DNA of 64,000 nt, from positions 620,001 to 684,000 of the forward strand of contig NZ_CP010836.1 in the NCBI RefSeq assembly GCF_000935025.1, in the 5' to 3' direction. The translations under genes and the position numbers were made by a program. Source of the DNA: Sphingomonas hengshuiensis. GTDB lineage: Bacteria; Pseudomonadota; Alphaproteobacteria; Sphingomonadales; Sphingomonadaceae. This document shows positions 1-8,766 of this stretch, in pieces. The number at the start of each line of letters is the position of its first letter. Position 1 is the first letter of the stretch. Under the pieces are notes generated by a model. The model did not search any database and had not been told where the DNA came from. It saw only the letters and a list, made by a program, of their open reading frames with translations.

Positions 1-237
1 AGCAAGGTGACCGAGCCCGCGGCGAACAACTATCATGTGATGAACAGCATCCTGTACCTCGATGCGCAGGTGGGCTTCTCGCCAGCCTTCCTCAACGATG
101 CCTTCACGGTCACGCTGGGCGTCAACAACCTGCTGGGCAAGCGGGCGCCGGACTGCCTGGCGTGTGGCGGCTTCGATCCGACCACCTACGACATGCCCGA
201 CCAGTTCGGCTACGCGCGCCTTTCGGTGCGGTTCTGA
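1..237 (+). CDS. TonB-dependent receptor, C-terminal end (partial)
   Basis: The reading frame is open from the first base, so the gene begins left of the window and only about 78 residues are visible. They show the end of an outer-membrane beta-barrel: a strand with FTVTLGVNNLLGK, then a Cys-x2-Cys pair, and the closing strand YARLSVRF ending in Phe, as in TonB-dependent receptors. Such proteins import siderophores or oligosaccharides across the outer membrane. A GH35 galactosidase follows 88 bp downstream on the same strand, so a carbohydrate substrate is the likely cargo (inference). The plug domain cannot be seen. Confidence 0.85.
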   Translation, partial: SKVTEPAANNYHVMNSILYLDAQVGFSPAFLNDAFTVTLGVNNLLGKRAPDCLACGGFDPTTYDMPDQFGYARLSVRF

Positions 238-325
238 CCTGAACGGAGCGGCGGGTCCGGGGGCGCCCGGGCCTGCCGCTCCCCTTTCTTGCGCTTTCGA
301 CCGAGTAGACGGAGTTGCCGTACCC

Positions 326-1918
326 ATGATGTCCTTGTTCGCGCGCTGGGCGGCGCTGCTGCTGCTCCTCGTCCTGGGCGCAGTGCAGCCTGTCCGAGCC
401 GATCCGGGCGAAATGCCGCGGATCGCGGTTCAGTCCGACGGGCACCGGACGCTGATGGTCGATGGCCGCCCCTATTTCGTGCTGGCCGCGCAGCTCCATA
501 ATTCCAGCGCCTGGCCGATGGTGCTCGACCATGCCTGGGACGAGGCGCTGAAGATGGCGCCCAACACGATCGAGGCTCCGGTCTATTGGGAGCAGTTCGA
601 GCCTTCGCCCGGCCAGTTCGACACCCGCAACGTCGACGCGCTGATCGCCAAGGCGCGCGCCACCGACACGCGGCTGATCCTGCTCTGGTTCGGCACCTGG
701 AAGAACGGCGAGAACCACTATACCCCGAACTGGATGCGCAGCGACCCCGCGCGCTATCCCCGCATGCTCGATCCGCGCGGCGAGCCGATCGACGTGCAGA
801 GCCCGTTCAGCGCCGCCAATCTGGAAGCCGACAAGCGCGCCTATGCCGCGCTGATGCGGCATCTGAAGGCAGTCGACGGCAAGACGCACACGGTGATCAT
901 GGTGCAGGTCGAGAACGAGCCCGGCTCGCTGGGCAGCGTGCGCGATCACGGCGCCGCCGCCGAAGCGGCGTTCCAGGCGCAGGTCCCCGCCGCGCTGGCC
1001 GCCAAGCTCGGCAAGACGGCGGGCAGCTGGCGCGAAACCTTCGGTGCGGACGCCGACGAAGCCTTTGCGGCATGGTCCACCGCCAGTTTCATCGAACAGG
1101 TCGCCGCCGCAGGGCGCGCGGTCTATCCGCTGCCGGTCTATGTCAATTGCTGGATGCGCTACAAAGGGTTCAAGTCCCCCGGCACCGACTATCCCAGCGG
1201 CGGCCCCGTCTGGACGATGTTCGATCTGTGGCGCGCGGTGACGCCCAGCATCGACCTGATCGGGACCGACATCTACACCAGCGATCCCGGCGAATATCGC
1301 CGCGTGCTCGATCAATATGCCCGGCGCGACAACCCGTCCTGGGTTTCCGAGACCGAGTTCAGCGCGCGGACCGCGCCGTTCCTTTACTATGTGCTCGCTC
1401 GGGGCGGCATCGGCTTTTCGGTGTTCGGCATCGACAAGACCCACCCGACGCCCGAGAACGAGGCCGCCACGCGCGCGCATGCCGAGAATTTCGCGCTGCT
1501 CGATCCGATCCGCGAGACGATCGCCCGCGCCGCCGCCGAGCGCCGCCTCCACGCCGCCGTCGAGGAACCGGGCCGCGCGCAGCAATCGTTGCCGCTCGCC
1601 GATGGCTGGCGCGCGATCGTGTCGTTCGGCCCGCCGCCCTGGGGCGACACCCCCGGCGTGGTCGCCAACACCGCCGACATGGCCGGGCGCGTCTTCATCG
1701 TGCAGCTCGGCCCGGACGAATGGCTGGTCGGGGGATCGCAGGTGCGCGTCGAATTCGAGCGATCCGACGGCAAGCGCGGGCAGCTGCTGCGCGTCGAGGA
1801 TGGCAGCTATTCGGCGGGCGCCTGGCAAGCGCGCCGCTGGTTGAACGGCGACGAAACCGATTTCGGGCTGAACCTCGTCCGCCCGGGATTGCTCCGCGTG
1901 AAGACGGGCATTTTCTAG
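326..1918 (+). CDS. GH35 family beta-galactosidase (DUF5597 type)
   Basis: A 530-residue secreted glycoside hydrolase that should release terminal beta-galactosyl units. The start ATG at 326 opens a signal peptide (a Leu-rich core, then QPVRA just before the mature protein); the frame stays open further upstream but without signal-peptide character. The GH35 barrel is recognisable from QVENEPG near residue 195, where Glu198 is the expected acid/base. The WVSETEF motif near residue 340 holds the expected nucleophile (Glu342 or Glu344). Length and the C-terminal region fit bacterial GH35 enzymes with a DUF5597 domain. It follows a TonB receptor gene on the same strand, which suggests joint uptake and hydrolysis of galactose-containing plant glycans. 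Confidence 0.88.
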   Translation: MMSLFARWAALLLLLVLGAVQPVRADPGEMPRIAVQSDGHRTLMVDGRPYFVLAAQLHNSSAWPMVLDHAWDEALKMAPNTIEAPVYWEQFEPSPGQFDTRNVDALIAKARATDTRLILLWFGTWKNGENHYTPNWMRSDPARYPRMLDPRGEPIDVQSPFSAANLEADKRAYAALMRHLKAVDGKTHTVIMVQVENEPGSLGSVRDHGAAAEAAFQAQVPAALAAKLGKTAGSWRETFGADADEAFAAWSTASFIEQVAAAGRAVYPLPVYVNCWMRYKGFKSPGTDYPSGGPVWTMFDLWRAVTPSIDLIGTDIYTSDPGEYRRVLDQYARRDNPSWVSETEFSARTAPFLYYVLARGGIGFSVFGIDKTHPTPENEAATRAHAENFALLDPIRETIARAAAERRLHAAVEEPGRAQQSLPLADGWRAIVSFGPPPWGDTPGVVANTADMAGRVFIVQLGPDEWLVGGSQVRVEFERSDGKRGQLLRVEDGSYSAGAWQARRWLNGDETDFGLNLVRPGLLRVKTGIF

Positions 1919-1949
1919 ACACTGTTTCCGTGAAGCTGCCGGTGCAGTT

Positions 1950-2288
1950 TCAGCGTTGCTTCCTGGTGATGGTCGCAGTGAAATCGGGGTCTTTCTTCGC
2001 GACCCAGTCGACAAATTTGCGGATGTTGGGATTGTCCAACAGACCCGACACGTCCGTTCCGTGACGTTGCAGTTCGGAATTGGTGAAGTTTGCGATCAGC
2101 GTCTGTTGGCAGATCGCGTGCATCGGCACGACGTCGCGCCCGCCGCGACTCTTCGGCACGGGATGATGCCAGGTAATGGTCGCCCCCGTCGGGCGGCCGC
2201 ACAGCCAGCAGGCCACCGCCGCCGCGGGAGCCTCCTCCTCGCGGTCCAAGTCCTGGTACGGATCGTGCTTCGAATGCTTGCGAGCCAT
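1950..2288 (-). CDS. HNH endonuclease-fold protein
   Basis: A 112-residue protein starting at MARKHSKHD; the in-frame extension to 2357 looks non-coding. The visible HNH-like layout is CWLC, then TWHHPVPKSRGG and a later HAIC. This gives two Cys pairs that may bind structural zinc and a His-His that would coordinate the catalytic metal. It lies convergent with the GH35 gene, only 31 bp from its stop. Stand-alone proteins of this kind are common in sphingomonads and their role is not established. I infer a nuclease fold but not a specific function. Confidence 0.7.
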   Translation of the reverse strand: MARKHSKHDPYQDLDREEEAPAAAVACWLCGRPTGATITWHHPVPKSRGGRDVVPMHAICQQTLIANFTNSELQRHGTDVSGLLDNPNIRKFVDWVAKKDPDFTATITRKQR

Positions 2289-2476
2289 GCGCTTCCCAAT
2301 GCCAGCGGGGTGTATCGGTCCCCTACACGGCGAGGCCGTGATTACCAATCTCCACAAGGTGCGGGGCTCCGCGATTTGGCGGCGGCGTAAAACTCTGCTC
2401 TGGACGGCGCGCTTCTCTAAATGTTAGGCAGCAACTCCTGTAAATCGTTCGATTTACGGTCACGGGGGGATAGTAA

Positions 2477-5400
2477 ATGCGGATGTTTTTGGTGGCTCGT
2501 GCCGGGCGGGCCCGGCGTTGTACGTTCGCATTCGGTGCCAGCGCCTTCGCCGTCGCGATAGCAACTGCGCCCCCTGCCGCAGCCCAATGCACCCCCGATC
2601 CCGTGACCGCGGGCGGCACCACCAATTGCACCGGGACCGACGGGGACGGGCTCGAGGTCGCCACCAGCAGCACGCGCGTCGTCGTCGAAGCGGGTGCACA
2701 GGTGCTGCCGGGCGGTGCCGCCGCCGCGATCGTCAACACCGGCTATTCCGACACCTATCTCGTATATGGCTCGATCGCCGGCGGAAGCGTGCCCGGAATG
2801 GTGCTGAGCAGCGGCCCGGCCAGACTGGTGCCGTGCGATCCCTATGGCGGGGTGGCGGTTCGCTATTGTCCGAGCCCGTACGAGCTCGCCTATCCGTTGG
2901 GCTCGGCGACGATCACGATTGCGGAAGGCGGGGCGATCAGCGGGAGTTCCGCGATCCTGCTTCGGCGCCGGAGCGACATTGGAAGCACCAGCACCAATTA
3001 TGTCCAGGCGACGATCGACAATGCCGGATCGCTCACCGGCACCGCCGGCCCGGCGCTGGTCGCGGAGGCGGGCACGACCTTCGTGCGCATCGACAATCGC
3101 GCGACCGGCACGATCAACGGGATCAGCGGCACCTTTCAGAACATCGACAATGCCGGGCTGATCGATGGCGGCAGCGGCAGCGCGATCACCAGTGCCAGCC
3201 AGGCGCTGGTCAGCAATAGCGGCACCATCGCGTCGAATTCGAGCCTCGCCACGATCCAGGGCACCCCGGTCAGCGTCACCAACAGCGGCACGATCCGCAA
3301 CAGCGGCAGCGGCGCGGCGATCGATTCGGTCGGCGTGCTCTATCTGGAGAACCGCACCGGCGGCGTGATCGCCACCAATGGCGGCGTCGCGATCCGTGCC
3401 AGCGCGCAGGTCAGCATCGTCAATGCGGGGACGATCACCGGATCGATTGTCGCCGGCGCGGGCCAATATTCGGGCAGCACGATCGACAATCTCGCCGGCA
3501 CGATCGACGGCAGCATCCAGTTCGGCGGCAGCAACGACACGCTCAAGGTGCGGTTCGATTCGGCGACGGGCCGGGTCGCGGGGGTCACCGGCACGATCGA
3601 CGGCGGCGCCGGCGTGGACCTGCTCCAGCTCGGGATCAGCGCCGACGCCACGCTGGGCCAGGGCGCGCTGCCGACGGGCTTCGAGCAATTGTCGCTTCAG
3701 ATCGCCAATAATTCGACCGTGACGATCGCGAGCGCGAACGGCACCGCCAACGGCATCACCGCGACGGGATCGGGGCGGCTGATCAACACCGCCACGCTGG
3801 TGACGACCGGATCGGCGATCACGACCAACTGGTCGAACTATGACAGCCGCCTGGACGTCGAGAATAGCGGATCGATCACCGCGACCGCCACGAGCCCCTA
3901 TCTCGCCGCGGTCCGGGTCTATCCGGGATCGTTCACCAACAGTGGCAGCGTCGTTTCGAACGGCGGCATTGGCGTGCAGGTCAGCGGCGGCAGCCAGACG
4001 GCGCAGCTCGTCAACAGCGGGACCATCACGGCCACCGGCACCGGCGCGTCGCTCGATTATGCGCGGCTCGCCAATAGCGGCACGATCACCTCGACCGGGG
4101 GCACCGGCGCTACGCTGTTCCGCGGGCATGACAGCGAAGCCTCGGTCAATAGCGGCACCATCTCGGGTGCGACGACCGGCGTGTCGACCTATTCGGTACG
4201 GCTGATCAACAGCGGCACGATCCAGGGCGGGACGGCGGGGATCGTCGCCGACGATCTCCGGCTCGACAATCTTGCGAGCGGCGTCGTGCGCGGTGGCAGC
4301 CTCGCGATCGATGGCCGCAATGCGACGAGCTATGGCTCGGTGGTCCGCAATGCCGGGACGCTTGCGGGGACCGTCGATTTCACGCGCAACGGCTATGACA
4401 TGACCGGCGATATCTTCATCGATCGGGGCGGCGTGATCGAGGGCGCGCTGCGGATGGGCGGCGGCAACGACCTGCTCGTCGTCGATCTCGGTGGCGCGGC
4501 GGACCGGCCGCTCGCGGGGGCGACGGGCGGAGTCGATATGGGCGCGGGGGTCGACACGATCCGCTATGTCGCCGGCACCAGCCAGAGCGCGGCGATCGCC
4601 GTGCCCTCGGGCTTCGAGGCAGTGGCCTATGAAGTGCGCGATGGCGCGCGGCTGACGCTGACGGCGGCCGACACGCTGTCCGCCGGGCTGGGCTTCAGCG
4701 GCACGGGGACGATCGACTTCACTGCGACGCTGGCGACCGCGGGCACCGCTGCGATCGACCTGAGCGGCGCGACGTCCGAGGCTCTGCTCAACGGCATTGC
4801 CCCGCCCGGATACGGCGTGGGCGGCGACAATGCCGCGCTCAGCGTGATCAGCCGGGGCAGCATCGCCTTCGCGCTGGGGAACTCGCCCTATGGCGGCGGC
4901 AGCTGCGCGGTCGAGGCGGCGGGCGCGGCGTTCGAGAATGCCGGGTCGATCACGACCGCTGCCAGCCCAAATTCGTGGTACGCACCCACGGCGATCTGCG
5001 GCGGCGGCACGGTGACCAATAGCGGCACGATCCGGATCGACGGCGGACACGGCGTGTACGGCGCCGGCAGCTTCATCAATAGCGGGACGCTGAGCGATGT
5101 CGCCGGGTCGGGCGGGTACGGCGTGTATGCCGCGGAGACGATCGTCAATTCGGGCACCATCGTCACCGACGGGGTGGCGATCTCCGGCGGCTATGTATCG
5201 GCGGACATCACCAATAGCGGGCTGATCGAGAGCCGCGCCGACATCGCGATCCAGTTCGGCGCGGATGGCCGCGTGGTCAACGAGGCCGGGGGCATCATCC
5301 GCGCGTCCGAGACCGCGATCTGGGGCCTGAGCGGCGAAGTGATCAACCGCGGCGCGATCGTTGGCGACGTCGAGTTGCGCAGCAGCCTGACGCCCGCCGC

Positions 5401-7393
5401 CCCGGTCACGGGCCTGACCAGCCTCGCCGTCGCCGCGGCAGCGGCAGTGCCGGGCAGCCGCTATGTTGCGGACGGCGGCACGCTGGCGGGCAATCTCCGC
5501 TTCGGTCGCGGCGACGATGTCTTCGTGCAGACCGGCGCGATCACCGGCGTGAGCGGCGTCATCGACGGCGGCGCGGGCTATGACCGCATCGAGCTTTCGA
5601 CCACGGGGCAGGGCCGGTTCGAGGGCGCCGCCACCGGGTTCGAACGGCTCGACGTCGTGGGCGGCACATGGACGCTGGGCAGCGCGCTGCCCGTCGCCGA
5701 AACCGGGATCGCCGCCGGGGCGACGCTGATCGGCACCACCATCTCGCTCACCGGCACAATTATCGACAGCGGCACGCTGCGCATCGAGCAGGATTTCGAC
5801 GGCAGCTTCGGCGGCGCCCTGCAAGGGAATGGCGCGCTGGTGAAGGCGGGCACGGGCACCGTGACGATGGGGGACCAGCTTGGCTTTTCCGGCACCACGT
5901 CGATCCTCGGCGGCCGGTTGCTGCTATCGGGACGCTCGGCGGCGCGGCTGAGCGTCGTCGGCGGTACGCTGGGCGGCACCGGAACCGTTGGCGCGCTCAG
6001 CATCGGTAGCGGCGGGACGGTGGCGCCCGGCGATGCGGCGATCGGCACGCTCAGCGTCACCGGCAATTTCGCGCAGACCGCGGGATCGACCTATGTCGCG
6101 ACCGTCACGGCATCGGGCCTGTCGGACCGCATCGTTATCGGCGGCACCGCGACGCTGGGGCAGGGCTCGCGCCTTGCGCTGGTCGGCAGTGTCGGCGGGA
6201 TCGGGACGCGCTACACCCTGCTCTCCGCCGCCGGCGGGCTATCGGGCAGCTACAGCGTCGTCGAGCAGCCCGGCGGCAATTTCGAACTGCGCCTCGTCTA
6301 TTCGTCGACCAACCTGTTCGCCGATGTCGCGCGCAGCGCGGTCGGGCTGACGGCGCTGGCGACCAGCGCCAACCAGCGCGCGACGGCGCGCGGCCTGACC
6401 GGGCTGACCGCCGCGAACGCCGCCTATGCCGCGATCACGCTCGAGCCGAGCGAGGCCGCAGCGCGTGCCGGGCTCGACCAGCTTTCGGGGCAGGTCCATG
6501 CCTCGCTGGCGACGGTCATGGTCCAGGATGCCCGGATCGTCGAGGACGCGGTGCTCACCCGCACGCTCGCCGACGGGGCCAAGTCCGGGTTATGGGGCGC
6601 GATGATCGGGAGCCGCGGCACCGACGATGGCGATGCCGGCGCGGCGGCGTTGCGCCGTGCGACCATGGGGGGCGTCGGCGGAGTCGATCTCGGGCTGGAC
6701 GGCGCGCGGGTCGGGCTGGCGGGCGGCTATACCCGCACCGAGCTGAGCATGGCCCGCTATGGCAGCGAGGGGCGCAGCGAGACGCTGCACCTGCTCGGCT
6801 ATGGCGGTGGCACTATCGGGCCGGTCACGCTGCGGGCCGGGATCGGCTATGCCTGGACCGATACGCGGATCGACCGGCACGTCGTGTTCGCAGGCGTGGA
6901 CGAGCGGCTGCGCGCCGATTACGACGGAAGCACCTTCTACAGCTTCCTCGAGGCCGGGCATGGCTTCGCGGTCGGCGGCGGCTCGCTCCAGCCTTATGTC
7001 GGCTTCGAGAGCTATCGCGTGAAGACCGATGCCTTTGCCGAGACCGGCGGTTCGGCGGCGCTGCGCGGCGCCGCGCGGACCGCGAGCTTCACCTTCTCGA
7101 AGCTCGGCGCGCGGGCCGAGACGCCGATCGTCGAAGGGCTGAGCGCGCGCGCCAACATGGCGTGGCTCCGCCGGCTGGACGGCGCGACGCCGAGCCTGCG
7201 GCAGGGCTTTGTCGCCGGGGGCACGGGCTTCGACATCCGCGGGGTGCCGCTGTCGCGCGACGCGGCAGCCGCCGGGCTCGATCTCGTCTGGAGCCCCGTT
7301 GCAAATATCCGGATCGTCTCGGGCTATACGGGCCGGATCGGCAGCGGAAGCGGCGACAGCGGCTTCCGCGTGGCGGCCAATATCGGGTTCTGA
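2477..7393 (+). CDS. Large autotransporter (type Va secretion), repetitive passenger
   Basis: A 1638-residue protein. A signal peptide ends near residue 37 (PPAAAQC). About 1250 residues of passenger follow, built of short Gly/Ser/Thr-rich beta-helix turns in which NSGTI-type units recur dozens of times (NSGTITATG, NSGTITSTG, NSGTIQGG). A PATR-like segment lies near residues 1110-1190 (GGALQGNGALVKAGTG, then VGGTLGGTGTVG). The last 280 or so residues form the beta-barrel, ending FRVAANIGF with terminal Phe. The barrel would export the passenger to the cell surface for adhesion or glycan contact. Only two cysteines are visible near the N-terminus of the mature passenger. The exact surface role cannot be read from the sequence. 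Confidence 0.9.
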   Translation: MRMFLVARAGRARRCTFAFGASAFAVAIATAPPAAAQCTPDPVTAGGTTNCTGTDGDGLEVATSSTRVVVEAGAQVLPGGAAAAIVNTGYSDTYLVYGSIAGGSVPGMVLSSGPARLVPCDPYGGVAVRYCPSPYELAYPLGSATITIAEGGAISGSSAILLRRRSDIGSTSTNYVQATIDNAGSLTGTAGPALVAEAGTTFVRIDNRATGTINGISGTFQNIDNAGLIDGGSGSAITSASQALVSNSGTIASNSSLATIQGTPVSVTNSGTIRNSGSGAAIDSVGVLYLENRTGGVIATNGGVAIRASAQVSIVNAGTITGSIVAGAGQYSGSTIDNLAGTIDGSIQFGGSNDTLKVRFDSATGRVAGVTGTIDGGAGVDLLQLGISADATLGQGALPTGFEQLSLQIANNSTVTIASANGTANGITATGSGRLINTATLVTTGSAITTNWSNYDSRLDVENSGSITATATSPYLAAVRVYPGSFTNSGSVVSNGGIGVQVSGGSQTAQLVNSGTITATGTGASLDYARLANSGTITSTGGTGATLFRGHDSEASVNSGTISGATTGVSTYSVRLINSGTIQGGTAGIVADDLRLDNLASGVVRGGSLAIDGRNATSYGSVVRNAGTLAGTVDFTRNGYDMTGDIFIDRGGVIEGALRMGGGNDLLVVDLGGAADRPLAGATGGVDMGAGVDTIRYVAGTSQSAAIAVPSGFEAVAYEVRDGARLTLTAADTLSAGLGFSGTGTIDFTATLATAGTAAIDLSGATSEALLNGIAPPGYGVGGDNAALSVISRGSIAFALGNSPYGGGSCAVEAAGAAFENAGSITTAASPNSWYAPTAICGGGTVTNSGTIRIDGGHGVYGAGSFINSGTLSDVAGSGGYGVYAAETIVNSGTIVTDGVAISGGYVSADITNSGLIESRADIAIQFGADGRVVNEAGGIIRASETAIWGLSGEVINRGAIVGDVELRSSLTPAAPVTGLTSLAVAAAAAVPGSRYVADGGTLAGNLRFGRGDDVFVQTGAITGVSGVIDGGAGYDRIELSTTGQGRFEGAATGFERLDVVGGTWTLGSALPVAETGIAAGATLIGTTISLTGTIIDSGTLRIEQDFDGSFGGALQGNGALVKAGTGTVTMGDQLGFSGTTSILGGRLLLSGRSAARLSVVGGTLGGTGTVGALSIGSGGTVAPGDAAIGTLSVTGNFAQTAGSTYVATVTASGLSDRIVIGGTATLGQGSRLALVGSVGGIGTRYTLLSAAGGLSGSYSVVEQPGGNFELRLVYSSTNLFADVARSAVGLTALATSANQRATARGLTGLTAANAAYAAITLEPSEAAARAGLDQLSGQVHASLATVMVQDARIVEDAVLTRTLADGAKSGLWGAMIGSRGTDDGDAGAAALRRATMGGVGGVDLGLDGARVGLAGGYTRTELSMARYGSEGRSETLHLLGYGGGTIGPVTLRAGIGYAWTDTRIDRHVVFAGVDERLRADYDGSTFYSFLEAGHGFAVGGGSLQPYVGFESYRVKTDAFAETGGSAALRGAARTASFTFSKLGARAETPIVEGLSARANMAWLRRLDGATPSLRQGFVAGGTGFDIRGVPLSRDAAAAGLDLVWSPVANIRIVSGYTGRIGSGSGDSGFRVAANIGF

Positions 7394-7403
7394 GGGGCTG
7401 GTT

Positions 7404-7505
7404 GGAAATGCGCTTTGGCGCATTTCCCGGCACCTTCCCGCTCCCCCGCCCGGCCACCCGACGACGATATTCTAGGGGTGGCCGGGCGGGGGAGCGGGCA
7501 GGTGC
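7404..7505. terminator. Twin hairpins between convergent genes (bidirectional terminator-like)
   Basis: Two palindromes lie between the autotransporter stop (7393) and the convergent dehydratase stop (7557). The first is a perfect 10-bp stem (GGAAATGCGC/GCGCATTTCC, 7404-7413 and 7418-7427) with a 4-nt loop. The second has 30-bp arms at 7430-7459 and 7476-7505 that match at 29 of 30 positions around a 16-nt loop. There is no clear T-run, so termination may be structural only. The long palindrome may also be a repeat element. Confidence 0.6.
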
Positions 7506-7556
7506 CGCCCTGAAACTCGCTCTTTCGCGAATTTCCAAACAGGTTTCGCCCGCGCG

Positions 7557-8681
7557 TCAGGCGCCGAAGCGGCGGTGCGACACGCAGTTATTGTCGACCA
7601 GGTCCCAGTCGATATCGATCCCCAGGCCCGGCCCGGTCGGCGCGTGGATGTTGCCATCGGCATCCATGAAGTCGCGCAGGCTCTGCTTCATCGGGACCTG
7701 GAAGGTGTCTTCGGGCACGAACAGCTCGAAATATTCGGAGTTGCGCACCGCACAGGCGACATGGACGTTGGCGATGTCCATCGGGCCCATCGTCGTGGTG
7801 TGCAGCTCGCAATTCATGCCATGCGCCTCGGCGAGGTGGCAGACCTTGAGCGTGCCGGTGATCCCGCCCTTCCACGACACGTCGGCGCGAACCATGTCGA
7901 CGGCGTTGTCGCGGATCGCCTGCGCCACGCCCCAGGGGCCGCCGCGCGTGGTTTCGGTGCCGACGATCGGGATGTCGACCGCGGCGCTGAGCTTGGCATA
8001 TTTGTCGAGCTCATAGTCGCGGAACGGCTCTTCGAGCCAATAATAGTCGAGGCTCTCCATGTGCCGCGCGACCTTGATCGCCTCGTGCAGCGTATATTCG
8101 GAGACGGGGTCGCTCATCAGCACCATCTCGGGCCCCACTGCGGCGCGCACCGCGGCGTGGATTTCCATGTCGAGGCGGCTCGGCCCGCACGGATGGACCT
8201 TGTACGCCTTGAACCCGCGCGCCTTGTACGCCAGCGCCTCGCGGACATAGTCCTCGACGCCGGGCAGCCACAGGCTGCTGGCATAGACGGGCAGGCTGGT
8301 GCGGTAGCTGCCGATATACTGGTGCAGCGGCAGGCCCGCGGTGCGCGCCGCGGCATCCCATAGCGCGACGTCGATCGGGCCGGGCAGGAACACCGGGAAA
8401 AAGGCGCCGTGGCGATCGATGTTCCAGAAATCATGCCAGATCTTCTCGCGATCATGGATGCTGCGGCCCAGGATCACCGGTGCGATCACGTCGGAGAGAT
8501 AGGCGTCGGTCACCGCGCCCGATCGCGCGGCCCAGAAGGTGGCGATGCCCTCGATCCCGTCCGATGTCGTGATCCTGCCGACGCCATAGCTCCACGGCAT
8601 CGGCGCCGCGCCCTGGCGGTCCTCGTCGAACAAGCCCTTGGGGCGATTGCAGATCCAGGTCTCGAACGTCTCGATGCGCAT
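7557..8681 (-). CDS. Enolase-superfamily sugar-acid dehydratase (mandelate racemase-like)
   Basis: A 374-residue protein with the capping-domain plus barrel layout of mandelate racemase/muconate lactonizing family enzymes. Visible metal ligands are Asp191 (MSDP), Glu217 (WLEEP) and Glu243 (GTET). A His-Asp dyad is present as Asp267 (VRADVSWKGG) and His294 (CELHTTTMG). The usual Lys-x-Lys on the second barrel strand is Lys161-x-His163 (AYKVHP), so the second base is altered. These enzymes remove an alpha-proton from acid sugars and mostly dehydrate them. It is divergent from a GH28 polygalacturonase-like gene, which points to uronate, rhamnonate or galactonate catabolism (inference). The exact substrate is unknown. 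Confidence 0.82.
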   Translation of the reverse strand: MRIETFETWICNRPKGLFDEDRQGAAPMPWSYGVGRITTSDGIEGIATFWAARSGAVTDAYLSDVIAPVILGRSIHDREKIWHDFWNIDRHGAFFPVFLPGPIDVALWDAAARTAGLPLHQYIGSYRTSLPVYASSLWLPGVEDYVREALAYKARGFKAYKVHPCGPSRLDMEIHAAVRAAVGPEMVLMSDPVSEYTLHEAIKVARHMESLDYYWLEEPFRDYELDKYAKLSAAVDIPIVGTETTRGGPWGVAQAIRDNAVDMVRADVSWKGGITGTLKVCHLAEAHGMNCELHTTTMGPMDIANVHVACAVRNSEYFELFVPEDTFQVPMKQSLRDFMDADGNIHAPTGPGLGIDIDWDLVDNNCVSHRRFGA

Positions 8682-8704
8682 CGCGCATTCCCCTCCCGAT
8701 AAAA

Positions 8705-8717
8705 CTTGTCTTACAGG
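8705..8717. promoter_or_regulatory. Candidate GntR-type operator in divergent promoter
   Basis: The 85-bp gap between the divergent dehydratase and GH28 genes contains CTTGTCTTACAGG, an imperfect dyad with TGT-n3-ACA at its core. This resembles operators of FadR/GntR-type regulators of uronate pathways. No regulator gene is adjacent, so this is only a candidate for joint control of the two genes. Confidence 0.25.
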
Positions 8718-8766
8718 ATAGGGCGGCTACACCCGTGCGACAACCGCAAAATCGGGAGAGGACATC

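Noticed and set aside
2417..5824. A 1135-residue open frame on the minus strand opposite the autotransporter
   Set aside because: Its sequence is a monotonous Arg/Asp/Ala/Gly mix with no fold or start signals. It is a mirror of the GC-biased third codon positions of the real gene.
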